From Phenylobacterium sp. Root700 (GTDB lineage Bacteria; Pseudomonadota; Alphaproteobacteria; Caulobacterales; Caulobacteraceae), in NCBI RefSeq assembly GCF_001429025.1, contig NZ_LMHT01000035.1, forward strand, positions 357,584 to 421,583: 64,000 nt of DNA, written 5' to 3'. Below, in pieces: positions 32,357-42,966 of this stretch (the stretch's first letter is position 1; each line of letters starts with the position of its first letter). The notes beneath the pieces are model-generated. The model had not been told where the DNA came from. It searched no databases and worked only from the letters and a program-made list of their open reading frames with translations. The position numbers were made by a program, and so were the translations under genes.

Positions 32357-33226
32357 TCACCCGGCGATTTGCTCGATCAGGGTCAGTTCCAGGCGTGAGG
32401 GCGCCGCCCGGCGACGCTTCATCAGGATCAGGTCGGTCGACCAGCCCTCGTCTCCGAGGTCGCGATAGATGACTCCTGGCCATTCCGCCACGATCGACCT
32501 GGGCAAGATGCAGAGCAGCGTCTCACGCGCGATGATGTTCATAGCGTAGACCAGCGAGGTCGTGGTGGTCTCCGACACCGGACTGGCCATCCCACAGGCC
32601 TTGAACGCTTGCTCGATGGTCGTCTCCAGCACCCCGGCCTTGGGGCCCCACAGCCACTTGGCGCCTTCCAGATCCGTCAGACGAACCGCCGGCTCAAGCA
32701 GCGTGTGACCGGCGCAACCGGCGATCACCCATCGCTCCTGGCCGATCACCTGGGCCGAGACCAGCGGATCGGGCGGCTCGACCGAGGCCGCCACCGCCAG
32801 ATCGAGTTCGCCCGCGAGCAGCGAGCGGGTGAACTGCATCTCCAGTCCGCTCTGGACGTCTAGCCGCACGCCGGCGTGAGCGGCCTGGAAGCGGCCGATC
32901 CGGCGGCCGATCTCGCCCGCCGCCGCGATCGGACTTAGCCCCACCACCAGGGACGCCGGCCCTCGCCCCGTCAGTTCGTCGATATCCCGGCGCAGGTGTC
33001 CCGCCTCGGCCAAAATCGCGCGGGCGCTGTCCATCAGCCGCACCCCGACCCGGGTCGGGGCCACCCCTTTCGGCGTCCGCTCGATCAGCCGCGCGCCCAT
33101 CTCCGCCTCCAACCGCGCGAGGCTTTTCGACAGCGCCTGCTGGGTGACGCCCGCCGATTGCGCGGCCTTGGTCTGGCCGCCGGCCTCGACGATTGCGACG
33201 AAGTGCTCGAGTTGGCGAAGGTCCAT
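32357..33226 (-). CDS. LysR family transcriptional regulator
   Basis: A 289-residue LysR regulator. The N-terminal helix-turn-helix (about 1-60) is MDLRQLEHFVAIVEAGGQTKAAQSAGVTQQALSKSLARLEAEMGARLIERTPKGVAPTRVG; a periplasmic-binding-protein-like effector domain (about 90-289) follows. LysR proteins usually activate a divergent operon when a pathway compound binds. It faces the FAD flavoprotein operon across a 94-base intergenic stretch holding an inverted repeat of LysR type (33244-33263), so that operon is its probable target. It lacks the 24-bp repeat. Confidence 0.92.
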   Translation of the reverse strand: MDLRQLEHFVAIVEAGGQTKAAQSAGVTQQALSKSLARLEAEMGARLIERTPKGVAPTRVGVRLMDSARAILAEAGHLRRDIDELTGRGPASLVVGLSPIAAAGEIGRRIGRFQAAHAGVRLDVQSGLEMQFTRSLLAGELDLAVAASVEPPDPLVSAQVIGQERWVIAGCAGHTLLEPAVRLTDLEGAKWLWGPKAGVLETTIEQAFKACGMASPVSETTTTSLVYAMNIIARETLLCILPRSIVAEWPGVIYRDLGDEGWSTDLILMKRRRAAPSRLELTLIEQIAG

Positions 33227-33243
33227 CCGACCCTACAACCATG

Positions 33244-33263
33244 TTTTGTGCATTTTGACAAAA
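33244..33263. promoter_or_regulatory. Probable LysR box between lysR-type gene and flavoprotein operon
   Basis: An inverted repeat TTTTGT-N8-ACAAAA that contains a T-N11-A core (T33246, A33258), the usual LysR-type binding pattern. It lies 57 bases before the flavoprotein start. Confidence 0.6.
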
Positions 33264-33320
33264 GGGCGTTGGTCGGACCATCCGCCGAACCTCAGGTTCC
33301 CCGTCAAAGGGAGACCATTC

Positions 33321-34844
33321 ATGAAGAGCTTGGGCGCGGTTCCGCATTGGGACTTCGAAACCGACATCCTGATCTGCGGCTTCGGGGCCGCCGGCTCGTC
33401 GGCCGCCATTGAGGCGCGCGACCTGGCGCCGGACGCCGACATCCTGATCATTGAGAAGGCGACCGAGGCCCGGTCCGGCGGCAACGCCCGGGTGTCGGGC
33501 CAGTCGCTGCTGATCTCCAAGAACGCCGAAGCCCTGGCCCGCTACCAGCGCACCATGTCGGTCGCCAACCCGATCCCGGAAGACATGCTTCTAGAGTGGG
33601 CCGAGCGGATGACCAAGCTGGAGCCGTGGATCAAGGCCCGCGCCGCCGAGGCCGGCCAGGAGTTCCTGCGCGGCACCGGCTTCACTGAACGCGAGGCGGT
33701 GCTGGAGTTCCCCGACCTGGGCGCCGCCGAGGCGGTCGCCTACACCGCCACCATCCTGCCGATCCCGTCGGGCGTCTGGAAGGCGCTGAAGGCCAATGTC
33801 GACAAGCGCGACGTGCGGGTCATGTACGAGACCCGGGCCATGCGCCTGGTCCAGAACGTCGAGACCCTCGAGGTGCTCGGCATGATCATCGAGACGCCGC
33901 AGGGCCGCCAGGCGATCAAGGCCCGCAAGGGCGTGATCATGGCGGTCGGCGGGTTCGAGAACGACCTGCAGATGCAGCGCGACTATTACGGCCTCTCCGA
34001 CGCCTTCCCGCTGGGCTCGCCGACCAACACCGGCGATGGCCTGCGCATCCTTCAGCGCGCCGGCGCCCAGATGTGGCACCTGCGCAACCAGGGCCAGTCG
34101 GGCGGCGTCTGGCCGGGGCTGAAGATCCCCGCCTACGAGACTGTTTATCTGCGTAATTTCCTGCTGCCCGCCTTCTCGTGGATCGACGTCGATATCGACG
34201 GCAAGCGCTTCTATCCAGAGACCAACGAGCTGCAGCTCACCCACTACAAGGAAAAGCGGCACGGCCGTTACCTGGACACGCCCCTGCCCTATGCCGGGCC
34301 GGTCCACATGATCTTCGATGAAACCACGCGGGCGGCCGGCAAGCTGGTGATGGAGGTGATGACCTGGAACGCGGTGGTCGAGGACTACGAGTGGTCCGAA
34401 GAGAACGTCGCTGAGGTCGAGGCCGGCTGGATCGTCAAGGCCGACACCATCGGGGAACTGGCCGCCAAGATCGGCAAGTCGCCGGACCAGCTCATCGCCA
34501 CGGTGGCGGCCTGGAACCAGTCGTGCGCCGAGGGCGAGGACAAGGCCTTCAGCCGCCGTCCCGACACCCTGTCGCCGATCACAACTGGCCCGTTCTACGC
34601 CGTCGACATCAAGCCGGCGATCGTCTGCACCGGCGGCGGCGCCAAGCGCACCATCGACGGCCACGTCCTTGGCCACGACGACAGGCCGATCCCGCGGCTG
34701 TTCGAGGCTGGCGAACTCGGTTCGATGTTCTCCGACCTCTACCAGAACGGCTCCTATCTCACCGAAGCGATGATCTCGGGACGGGCGGCCGCGGCCAGCG
34801 CCCTGGCGCTGAGCCCCTGGGACGCCGACGGCGGGGAGGCCTGA
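33321..34844 (+). CDS. FAD-binding protein, fumarate reductase/ketosteroid dehydrogenase-like (first of pair)
   Basis: A 507-residue FAD_binding_2 flavoprotein. The dinucleotide motif DILICGFGAAGSSAAIEA (about 14-31), EKATEARSGGNARVSGQ, VGGFENDLQMQRDYYG, GSPTNTGDGLRILQRAGAQMWHL and the C-terminal LFEAGELGSMFSDLYQNGSYLTEAMISGR belong to the fumarate-reductase/3-ketosteroid-dehydrogenase group, which add or remove hydrogens across a C-C bond. AAGGGAG precedes the ATG. No haem or quinone partner gene is seen, and no signal peptide, so it is probably cytoplasmic. It heads a LysR-controlled three-gene unit. Confidence 0.88.
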   Translation: MKSLGAVPHWDFETDILICGFGAAGSSAAIEARDLAPDADILIIEKATEARSGGNARVSGQSLLISKNAEALARYQRTMSVANPIPEDMLLEWAERMTKLEPWIKARAAEAGQEFLRGTGFTEREAVLEFPDLGAAEAVAYTATILPIPSGVWKALKANVDKRDVRVMYETRAMRLVQNVETLEVLGMIIETPQGRQAIKARKGVIMAVGGFENDLQMQRDYYGLSDAFPLGSPTNTGDGLRILQRAGAQMWHLRNQGQSGGVWPGLKIPAYETVYLRNFLLPAFSWIDVDIDGKRFYPETNELQLTHYKEKRHGRYLDTPLPYAGPVHMIFDETTRAAGKLVMEVMTWNAVVEDYEWSEENVAEVEAGWIVKADTIGELAAKIGKSPDQLIATVAAWNQSCAEGEDKAFSRRPDTLSPITTGPFYAVDIKPAIVCTGGGAKRTIDGHVLGHDDRPIPRLFEAGELGSMFSDLYQNGSYLTEAMISGRAAAASALALSPWDADGGEA

Positions 34845-34848
34845 TCCC

Positions 34849-35070
34849 ATGCTGGTGAAAACCCCGGCGATCAAGCTGGCGGTGGAGATCCGCGAGGTCG
34901 GCGTCGCCGGCGAGCGGATCACCTTCTCCGGCGTCGCCAACGCCATGCCCTGCACGGTCGAGATGTCGCCCGCCGAGATGCTGGTCCTCGCCCGTTCCGC
35001 GATGCGCCCCGCCATCCTCAAGATGCTGGTCGCCGCCCTCTTCAAGTCACGCAAGTCGGAGACCGCCTGA
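34849..35070 (+). CDS. Small hypothetical protein, 73 residues
   Basis: Not recognised. A GGAGG site precedes the ATG, and the stop overlaps the next start (TGATG), supporting a real gene. The sequence is half amphipathic beta (VEIREVGVAGERITFSGVANAMPCTVEM) and half helical (SPAEMLVLARSAMRPAILKMLVAALFKS). It sits between two paralogous flavoproteins, so it may be a subunit or carrier for both. Confidence 0.65.
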   Translation: MLVKTPAIKLAVEIREVGVAGERITFSGVANAMPCTVEMSPAEMLVLARSAMRPAILKMLVAALFKSRKSETA

Positions 35071-36569
35071 TGGCCAGCCTTCAATCGATCAAGACCTGGG
35101 ATCTCGAACTGGACGTGGCCGTGGTCGGCTTCGGCGTCGCCGGCTGCGTCGCGGCGGTGGAGGCGGTGGAAACGCGGACCGACGCCAAGGTGGCGATCTT
35201 CGAGAAAGCGACAGAGGCCCGCTGCGGCGGCAACAGCCGCGTGTCGGGCCAGGCGCTGTGGATCGCTCGTCCCGACCAGCTCGAGGCGGTCATCGCCTAT
35301 CAACGCAAGCTCAACCAGCCGAACCCCATCTCCGAGGAGCTGCTGCGCACCTGGGCGCAGGCCCTGGTCGAGCTGGAGCCCTGGATCCAGGCCAAGGCGG
35401 CGGAGGTCGGCGGCGACTACAGCGAGGGCATGGGCTGGACCGACCTCAAGACCATCGTCGAATTCCCCGAACTCGGCGCCGAAGAAGCCATCGCCTACAA
35501 TTCCACCATCAAGCCCAATCCGTCCGGCGTCTGGCGCACCTTCCGCGACCATGTCCTGCGCCGCCCGGAAATCGCCCTGCACTATGAAAGCCCCGTCGTG
35601 GACCTCATCCAGGATCCTGACAGCGGCGAGATCTTCGGGGTGATCGTCGAACAAAACGGCCGGCGGCTGGCGGTTCGCGCCCGCGGCGGCGTGATCCTGG
35701 CCTGCGGCGGTTACGAGGCGAACGCCGAGATGCAGCGCAACTATTGGGGCGCGGACCGCATCCTGCCGCTGGGCTCGCCAGCCAACACCGGCGACGGCGT
35801 GCGCATGTTGCAGAAGGCCGGGGCCAAGCTCTGGCACATGCGCAACTTCACCCAGTCCAGCGGCAACTGGCCGGCGATCAAGGTCGACGGCTATGACGCG
35901 GCCTTCCTGCGCGCGGTGGTCATGCCTGACGGCGGCTGGATGGAGATCGGGGCCGACCACAAGCGGTTCTACGACGAGGGCTATCACCACCGCCTGCGGC
36001 ACTACCATCAGGACGAGAACGGCCGCTGGCAGGACGCCCCGCACTGGCGGACCTTGCCCGTCCACATGATCTTCGACGAAACCACCCGGACGGCCGGGCC
36101 GATCATCACCTCGCTGATGACCTGGAACACGGTGGTCGAAGGCTATGAATGGAGCGCCGACAACAGCGCCGAGGTCGAGAAGGGCTGGATCGTCAAGGCC
36201 GACACCATCCAGGACCTGGCCCGCCTGATCGGCCGACCGGAAGCCGCGCTCGCTGAGGCTCTAGCGGCCTACAACGCCGCGGCCCAAGGCGAACTGCCCT
36301 GCCCGTTTGGACGCGACACAGCCTCGATGCGGCCCCTGCAGGGCCCGTTCTACGCCGCCGAACTGGTGCCCGGCGTCATCTGCTCAACGGGCGGCGGCGA
36401 GCGGAACGGCAAGGCCCAGGTCATCGGCCAGGACGGCCTCCCAATCACCGGCCTCTATGAAGCTGGCGAACTCGGCTCGATCTTCTCCAACCTCTACCAG
36501 AACGGCGCATTCCTGACCGAGGCGATGATCTTCGGCCGGATCGCCGGCCGCGAGGCTGCGCTCCGATAG
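35070..36569 (+). CDS. FAD-binding protein, fumarate reductase/ketosteroid dehydrogenase-like (second of pair)
   Basis: A 499-residue paralogue of the 33321 gene: the same GFGVAGCVAAVEA FAD motif, EKATEARCGGNSRVSGQ, GSPANTGDGVRMLQKAGAKLWHM, PVHMIFDETTRTAG, MTWNTVVEGYEWSADNSAEVEKGWIVKADTI and YEAGELGSIFSNLYQNGAFLTEAMIFGR. The two likely work on related substrates or as one complex. The ATG at 35070 is joined to the small gene by a one-base overlap. A long open frame on the opposite strand across both flavoproteins is a GC-rich shadow. Confidence 0.88.
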   Translation: MASLQSIKTWDLELDVAVVGFGVAGCVAAVEAVETRTDAKVAIFEKATEARCGGNSRVSGQALWIARPDQLEAVIAYQRKLNQPNPISEELLRTWAQALVELEPWIQAKAAEVGGDYSEGMGWTDLKTIVEFPELGAEEAIAYNSTIKPNPSGVWRTFRDHVLRRPEIALHYESPVVDLIQDPDSGEIFGVIVEQNGRRLAVRARGGVILACGGYEANAEMQRNYWGADRILPLGSPANTGDGVRMLQKAGAKLWHMRNFTQSSGNWPAIKVDGYDAAFLRAVVMPDGGWMEIGADHKRFYDEGYHHRLRHYHQDENGRWQDAPHWRTLPVHMIFDETTRTAGPIITSLMTWNTVVEGYEWSADNSAEVEKGWIVKADTIQDLARLIGRPEAALAEALAAYNAAAQGELPCPFGRDTASMRPLQGPFYAAELVPGVICSTGGGERNGKAQVIGQDGLPITGLYEAGELGSIFSNLYQNGAFLTEAMIFGRIAGREAALR

Positions 36570-36596
36570 GGGCGCGGGATCGGCCGACAGCCCAAA

Positions 36597-36621
36597 CCTT
36601 GGAGGCCAATGGCCTCCAAGG
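36597..36621. terminator. Perfect palindrome after flavoprotein operon
   Basis: CCTTGGAGGCCA / TGGCCTCCAAGG, 12-bp perfect arms around a single base, just downstream of the flavoprotein stop at 36569. No T-run; probable terminator or protein-binding dyad. The rest of 36570-36771 shows nothing I can name. Confidence 0.55.
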
Positions 36622-36771
36622 TGAGCGCGCGCCATGCGCAAGCCCCGCCAGGACAGCGCGACCTCATTGCACGGATCAGTGAACGCTCGACCGCACGCCG
36701 GCCCGCAAACAGACTGGACACCCAGCGCACCACTGTAGATGGTTAACTCTCAACTACGGGAGAGCAGGTAG

Positions 36772-37371
36772 ATGAGACGATTACTCGGTGTGGCCGCCGC
36801 CGCTGCGGCGATCAGCGTGGCGGGGCCGGCGTTGGCCAGCACTGTCATATTCCAGAATACCGGCGCCGATTCCTATTTCAATTTCAATGGGATCTCCCTT
36901 CCGGGAGCCGGCACCTACACCATTGAACTAACCAGTTCCGCGCCCATCGATTTCTTCTTCGGCGGGACCTACACGGAGCATTGGGACGTCTTCTTCGCGC
37001 CGGCGCCCAAGCCTCATAGCCAAAATATCGAAGGCAACGACGGCGACATCTACAGCGATCATAGTGGCAACGGCACGTACGGATTTTGGACGTTCACCGT
37101 ACCGAAGACGCTGTACAGCTTCTTCGACTCCGATATCGGCTACTACGACGCCTACTCCATCCCTGTGGGAACGCCGCTCTACCTGGAGACCAAGTTCGAG
37201 AATGCGTATCTCGATCTCGAAGGCGAAGACTTCTCCGGCGGCACCTTCAACTACTCGCTGACCGTGACCCAGTTATCGGCAGTTCCGGAACCGGCGACCT
37301 GGGCGATGATGATCGCGGGATTTGGAATGGCCGGAACAGCCTTGAGAACCCGCCGCCGCCTCACGGCCTAG
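36772..37371 (+). CDS. PEP-CTERM sorting-domain protein
   Basis: A 199-residue exported protein. MRRLLGVAAAAAAISVAGPALAS is the signal peptide (1-23), the middle is a beta-rich aromatic domain with GTYTIELTSSAPIDFFFGGTYTEHWDVFF, and the C-terminus PEPATWAMMIAGFGMAGTALRTRRR (about 172-196) is the PEP motif, hydrophobic helix and basic tail that target exosortase-type processing to the envelope or outside. Its base composition is visibly less GC-rich than its neighbours. A GGGAGA site lies before the ATG. It is a single gene between convergent units with no exosortase nearby; the cargo function is unknown. Confidence 0.88.
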   Translation: MRRLLGVAAAAAAISVAGPALASTVIFQNTGADSYFNFNGISLPGAGTYTIELTSSAPIDFFFGGTYTEHWDVFFAPAPKPHSQNIEGNDGDIYSDHSGNGTYGFWTFTVPKTLYSFFDSDIGYYDAYSIPVGTPLYLETKFENAYLDLEGEDFSGGTFNYSLTVTQLSAVPEPATWAMMIAGFGMAGTALRTRRRLTA

Positions 37372-37387
37372 GAACTGGCGCCGCAGC

Positions 37388-37434
37388 GACGAACGCGACC
37401 CTGCCAGGCAAGCCTGGCCAGGGCCGCGTTCGTC
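37388..37434. terminator. Large bidirectional terminator hairpin
   Basis: An outer stem GACGAACGCG / CGCGTTCGTC with inner CCCTG...CAGGG and CCAGG/CCTGG pairs, lying between the PEP-CTERM stop and the convergent receptor stop. Confidence 0.65.
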
Positions 37435-37442
37435 CTAATCGA

Positions 37443-39719
37443 TCACCAACGCGCTTCGAGGACCGCGCCGACGACGCGCGGATCACCGAACATCGCCCGG
37501 TTCTGCGAGGCGTGTTCGTACTGCACGTACTGCTCGTCGAAGATGTTCTTGGCGAAGATCGAGGCGCTCCAGTGGGTGGTCTCGTAGCCGAACTTCCCGT
37601 TCACGAGCGTGCGCGCGTCGATCGCGAAGTTCTCCTGGCCAGGGCCCGCCGCGCTGAACGCCTTGCTGCGATAGCTGGCGTTCAGATTGGCGACGAAGCC
37701 GTTATCCCAGCGATAGTTTCCGCCCACCGCCCAGGTCCATTCCGGGGCGAAGGCGAACTCCGACCCCGACAGATCGACTGAGCTCCCGCCCGGGCTGACC
37801 GTGAAGTCGTCGAACTTCGTGCGGCTGGTCCCGATCGAGGCGTAGCCGTCGAACCGGGCGCTGACCCGATAGGCCGCCTCAAGTTCCGCGCCGTAGAGGT
37901 GCGACTTGCCGGCGTTTTCGATCTGGGTGTCGTAGAGATTGCCGCCTAGATTCACGAGCACCTGCTGGTCGGTCCAGTCGACATAGTAGGCGTTGGCGTT
38001 GACGCTCAAGGCGTCGTCCAGCCAGGTCGAGCGCAGGGCCAGCTCGTAGTTCCAGGTGTATTCCGGATCGTAGGACACGATGTCGCCGCGGGCGACATTG
38101 ACGGAGGCCCCGCCCGAGCGGTAGCCGCGCTGGACCACGAAGCTCGCCGAGGCGTCGTCCGTGATGTCGTACTTCAGCCCGAGCTTGGGCAGGAACGCCT
38201 CGAACTTGCGGCTGGTGCGCGGCGCCGTCGCGGCGGCTTGACCCACAAACATCCCCACCACCTGGTTGAGGCCGCCGATCACCGGCGCAAGCGTCCCGAA
38301 GGCGGCCGGGTTCGGATAGCGGCCGGCGAAGGTCGCGATCTGGTCGACGTCCTGGACGTTCTCTTCACGGTCGTAGCGGAAGCCGGCGAGCACTGAGAGC
38401 TGCGGCGTCAGTTCGAAACGCCCGTCGCCGAACAGGGCCACGGTCTTGATTTCCTCGGTCGAAGCTCCGCGGAAGTTCACCGGAACAACCGGCAGCGCGG
38501 CGGTATAGAGCCCCGCGGCGAAACCGGCGGTCTGGGCGTCCAGGCCGAACGGCGGGCTCATCAACACGCCGACCAGGGTCGAGGTCGGGGTCGGCACGCT
38601 GGTCCGGTTGGTCAGGGTGACGTCCTGCTGGCGGTTGGCGTAATAGCCGCCCAACAGGCCGGAAATCCGTTCGCCCTGATACTGGAGACGCACCTCCTGC
38701 GAGAAGGTCTTGTCGGTCACGTCCTCGGCGCCGAACGCCTCGCTGGTCGGCCCGCCGTCCATGTCGAAGCTGCTGTTCAGATCCAGGCGGCTCCAGGTCG
38801 TGAGGCCAGACAGCGTCAGACGCTCGGAGATCTCGTAGTCGGCGGCCAGGGTGAGGATGTCCGTCACGCCGTCGCTGTAGTTCGGATGATCGGAGGTGCT
38901 GACCCGATGCTTGGCGGCGTCCGGCACGTCGGTGCGGGCGTAGGTGAAGGCGTATCCGCCGTCCCGCTCGTCATGCAGCCAGGACGCGCGCGCGGTCAGG
39001 CCGGGGACGCCCTGCGGCGTCATCAGCAGCTTGGCGTGGATGGTCGTCGCATCGCGGGCGTTCTCGTCCTCTTTGCGGGTGGTGTTGTAGATGAAGCCGT
39101 CGGCGTGGCGGTCCTCGACGGCCAACCGGAACGCCAGTTGGTCGGCGACGATGGGGCCGCCGCCAGCCAGCGCGACCGAGCGGTCGCCGGCGTCCGACAG
39201 CAGGACACGGCCGTTCGCGGCCCATTCCCAGGTCGGATCCTGGGTGCGGATCACCACCGCCCCGGCCATGGCGTTGCGGCCCTGCAGGGTCGATTGCGGA
39301 CCGCGCAGGATCTCGACCTGACCGACGTCCCACATGTCGAGCGGGCCATTGCTCAGCCCCCAGTCGGGAACCGCCGCGCCGTCGACATAGATCGTGGTCA
39401 GTCCGCCGTTACCGGCGCCGGTGACGCCGATATTGCTGACGCCGCGAATGGAGAAGCCCGACGCGCCATAGGTTTCAGCGACGTTGGCGGTGCGGTTGAT
39501 GATGTCGCCGAAGGTCTGGATGTTCTCGTCGTCGATCCGCTTGGCGGTGACGACGGCGACGCTGGCGACCGTATCCTGGAGGCTGCGGGTGACCTTCTCG
39601 CCGGTCACGATCAATTCGTCGACCGAGCCTCCGGCAGCCGTGGCGTCCGCGGCGAGCGCGGCGCCGGCGGACAGAAGCAGCGCCGACAGGCTGGCGGCGC
39701 ATAGGAGGCGAGATTTCAC
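37443..39719 (-). CDS. TonB-dependent receptor (outer membrane)
   Basis: A 758-residue outer-membrane receptor. The signal peptide is MKSRLLCAASLSALLLSAGAALAA (1-24), VDELIVTGEKVTRSLQDTVASVAVVTAK is the TonB box region, NVAETYGASGFSIRGVSNIGV and VGQVEILRGPQSTLQGRNAMAGAVVI are plug motifs, and the barrel ends VVGAVLEARW. It starts with GTG at 39719 preceded by GAGGA. No operator repeat of either type lies upstream, so it seems separately regulated; its ligand is unknown, and the LysR-linked flavoproteins are its nearest catabolic neighbours. Confidence 0.92.
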   Translation of the reverse strand: MKSRLLCAASLSALLLSAGAALAADATAAGGSVDELIVTGEKVTRSLQDTVASVAVVTAKRIDDENIQTFGDIINRTANVAETYGASGFSIRGVSNIGVTGAGNGGLTTIYVDGAAVPDWGLSNGPLDMWDVGQVEILRGPQSTLQGRNAMAGAVVIRTQDPTWEWAANGRVLLSDAGDRSVALAGGGPIVADQLAFRLAVEDRHADGFIYNTTRKEDENARDATTIHAKLLMTPQGVPGLTARASWLHDERDGGYAFTYARTDVPDAAKHRVSTSDHPNYSDGVTDILTLAADYEISERLTLSGLTTWSRLDLNSSFDMDGGPTSEAFGAEDVTDKTFSQEVRLQYQGERISGLLGGYYANRQQDVTLTNRTSVPTPTSTLVGVLMSPPFGLDAQTAGFAAGLYTAALPVVPVNFRGASTEEIKTVALFGDGRFELTPQLSVLAGFRYDREENVQDVDQIATFAGRYPNPAAFGTLAPVIGGLNQVVGMFVGQAAATAPRTSRKFEAFLPKLGLKYDITDDASASFVVQRGYRSGGASVNVARGDIVSYDPEYTWNYELALRSTWLDDALSVNANAYYVDWTDQQVLVNLGGNLYDTQIENAGKSHLYGAELEAAYRVSARFDGYASIGTSRTKFDDFTVSPGGSSVDLSGSEFAFAPEWTWAVGGNYRWDNGFVANLNASYRSKAFSAAGPGQENFAIDARTLVNGKFGYETTHWSASIFAKNIFDEQYVQYEHASQNRAMFGDPRVVGAVLEARW

Positions 39720-39932
39720 GAGCAGTCCTCATTTTTACGAGGGCGCGACAGGCGGCGTCCTCGTCTTCGGGGCGTATTCCAGGCGCCCCCTCTACGCCTC
39801 AAAAGCTGCTGAAAACCTTCCAGCCATGCCTAAACGTCCGGCCGATGAACAGCCGGATTAGCACTCGTTGCTTGGAGACCGCACGCCAGTCGGACGGCCG
39901 GGCGGAGATGTTATCGGTGCAATATCAGCGCT

Positions 39933-41417
<1,485 letters not shown>

Positions 41418-41562
41418 CTGGTTATTCCTCGCATGGACCTCCGAACTTCGCCGAAGCATCCGTCAAACAGTTGTTGGACATCATGCTACGTCCAAGGGCT
41501 CGCGCCAAGTGATCATTGATAAGTTGACGGAGCGCCGGCTCGGGCGCCCCGCCTTGCCCGGT

Positions 41563-42966
41563 CTATTCCGCCGCGGGCCAGCCGCCGCCCAGCGCCTTGT
41601 AGACCGCCGCCACGTCGGTGTTGACGCCGGTCTCGGCGACGCTGACCGCGTCCTCGGCCGCCAGCAGGGTCCGCTCGGCGTCCAGCAGCACCAGGAAGTC
41701 GAGGCCGCCCTCCTTGTAGCGGACCCGCGCCAGTTCGGCGGCGCGCCGCGAGGCCGCGGCCTGATCGGTCAGACTGCGGAGCTGCGACTGGCGCTGGCCG
41801 TAGCTGACCAGGGCGTTCTCCACGTCCTCCAGCGCCCGCAACACCGTCTGGTCATAGAGCGCCAGACTGGCGTCACCCCGCGCCTGCTGCGCCCGCAGCC
41901 TGGCCCGCGCGCCGCCGAGGTCGAGCCCCGGCCAGGTGACGCTGGGCGCCACCGACCAGGCCTTACTCGCGCCCTCGCCCAACGAGGACAGGTCCCCGGC
42001 CAGGAAACCAACGAAGCCGGTCACCCGCACCCTGGGGAAGAGATCGGCGGTGGCGACGCCGACGCGAGCGGTCTGAGCGGCCAGCCGGCGCTCGGCCGCC
42101 TGGATGTCGGGCCGCCTGCGCAACAGTTCGCCCGCCTCGCCGATGGGCAAGGCCTTGGCGAAGGGCGCGCTACGTCCCTCGCCCGCCGTCAGCAGGTCGT
42201 CCAACGCGCCCGGCCGCTCGCCAACCAGGACGGCGAGGCGATAGGCCGCCTGCCGCTCGCGGGTGATCAGGGTCGGGATGGTGGACTCCGTGGCGCTGAG
42301 ACGGGCCTTGGCGCTGAGGATGTCGATGGGATCGGCGCCGCCGACATCGAACCGCGCCTGGGTGATCCGCACCGTGTCGCGCTGAGTGTCCAGGTTGCGA
42401 CGGGCGACGCCCAGCCGCGCCTGGGCGCCGCGCAGTTCGAAGTAGTTGCGGGCCACCTCGGCGGCGACGCTGACCTGGACGTCGCGAAGATCGGCGCGGG
42501 CGGCGTCGGCGTCAGCGCCGGCCGCCTCGACGCCGCGACGCACCCGACCGAACAGGTCGAGCTCCCAGGCGGCGTCGAAGCCGAGCTGATAGCTCTCGGT
42601 CTCGACCCTGGCCTCGCCCGATCCCGGCTGTTGCTGACGGCTCTGGGTCGCCCCGCCGGCGACGCCGACACGTGGCAATTGGTCCAGCCGCTGGTCGGTG
42701 AACAGCGCCCTGGCCTCCGCCACCCGCGCCACCGCGACCTTGAGGTCGAGGTTACTTGAGAGCGCGCGGGTAACGAGCTGATCCAGAACGGGATCTTCGA
42801 ACTGTCGCCACCAGGCCGCCTCGGGGTTGGCGGCGATGAAGGCGGCTGGATCGGCGTTGTGGAAGACCGCCGGCGCGGTGCCTGGGGTCTTGTAGTTCGG
42901 CCCCACCGCGCAGGCCGCGAGGCTGAGCGCGAAGAGGGCCGAGGCGGTTAGTCGGAAGGGGTTCAA
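41563..42966 (-). CDS. RND efflux outer-membrane factor lipoprotein (OprM/NodT family)
   Basis: A 467-residue TolC-like outer-membrane channel. The signal with lipobox is FALSLAAC (acylated Cys19), then AVGPNYKTP; two repeats of the outer-membrane-efflux domain follow (about 60-240 and 265-455), with ALSSNLDLKVAVARVAEA and LLRRRPDIQAAERRLAAQTARVGVA. It starts with TTG overlapping the RND pump stop (TTGA). It completes the tripartite pump by forming the exit duct. Confidence 0.92.
   Translation of the reverse strand: MNPFRLTASALFALSLAACAVGPNYKTPGTAPAVFHNADPAAFIAANPEAAWWRQFEDPVLDQLVTRALSSNLDLKVAVARVAEARALFTDQRLDQLPRVGVAGGATQSRQQQPGSGEARVETESYQLGFDAAWELDLFGRVRRGVEAAGADADAARADLRDVQVSVAAEVARNYFELRGAQARLGVARRNLDTQRDTVRITQARFDVGGADPIDILSAKARLSATESTIPTLITRERQAAYRLAVLVGERPGALDDLLTAGEGRSAPFAKALPIGEAGELLRRRPDIQAAERRLAAQTARVGVATADLFPRVRVTGFVGFLAGDLSSLGEGASKAWSVAPSVTWPGLDLGGARARLRAQQARGDASLALYDQTVLRALEDVENALVSYGQRQSQLRSLTDQAAASRRAAELARVRYKEGGLDFLVLLDAERTLLAAEDAVSVAETGVNTDVAAVYKALGGGWPAAE

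Noticed and set aside
33591-36065. An 824-residue open frame on the minus strand across the two flavoprotein genes
   Set aside because: It lies opposite two convincing FAD_binding_2 genes with ribosome sites; the frame is open because of high GC, and its product shows no recognisable motif.
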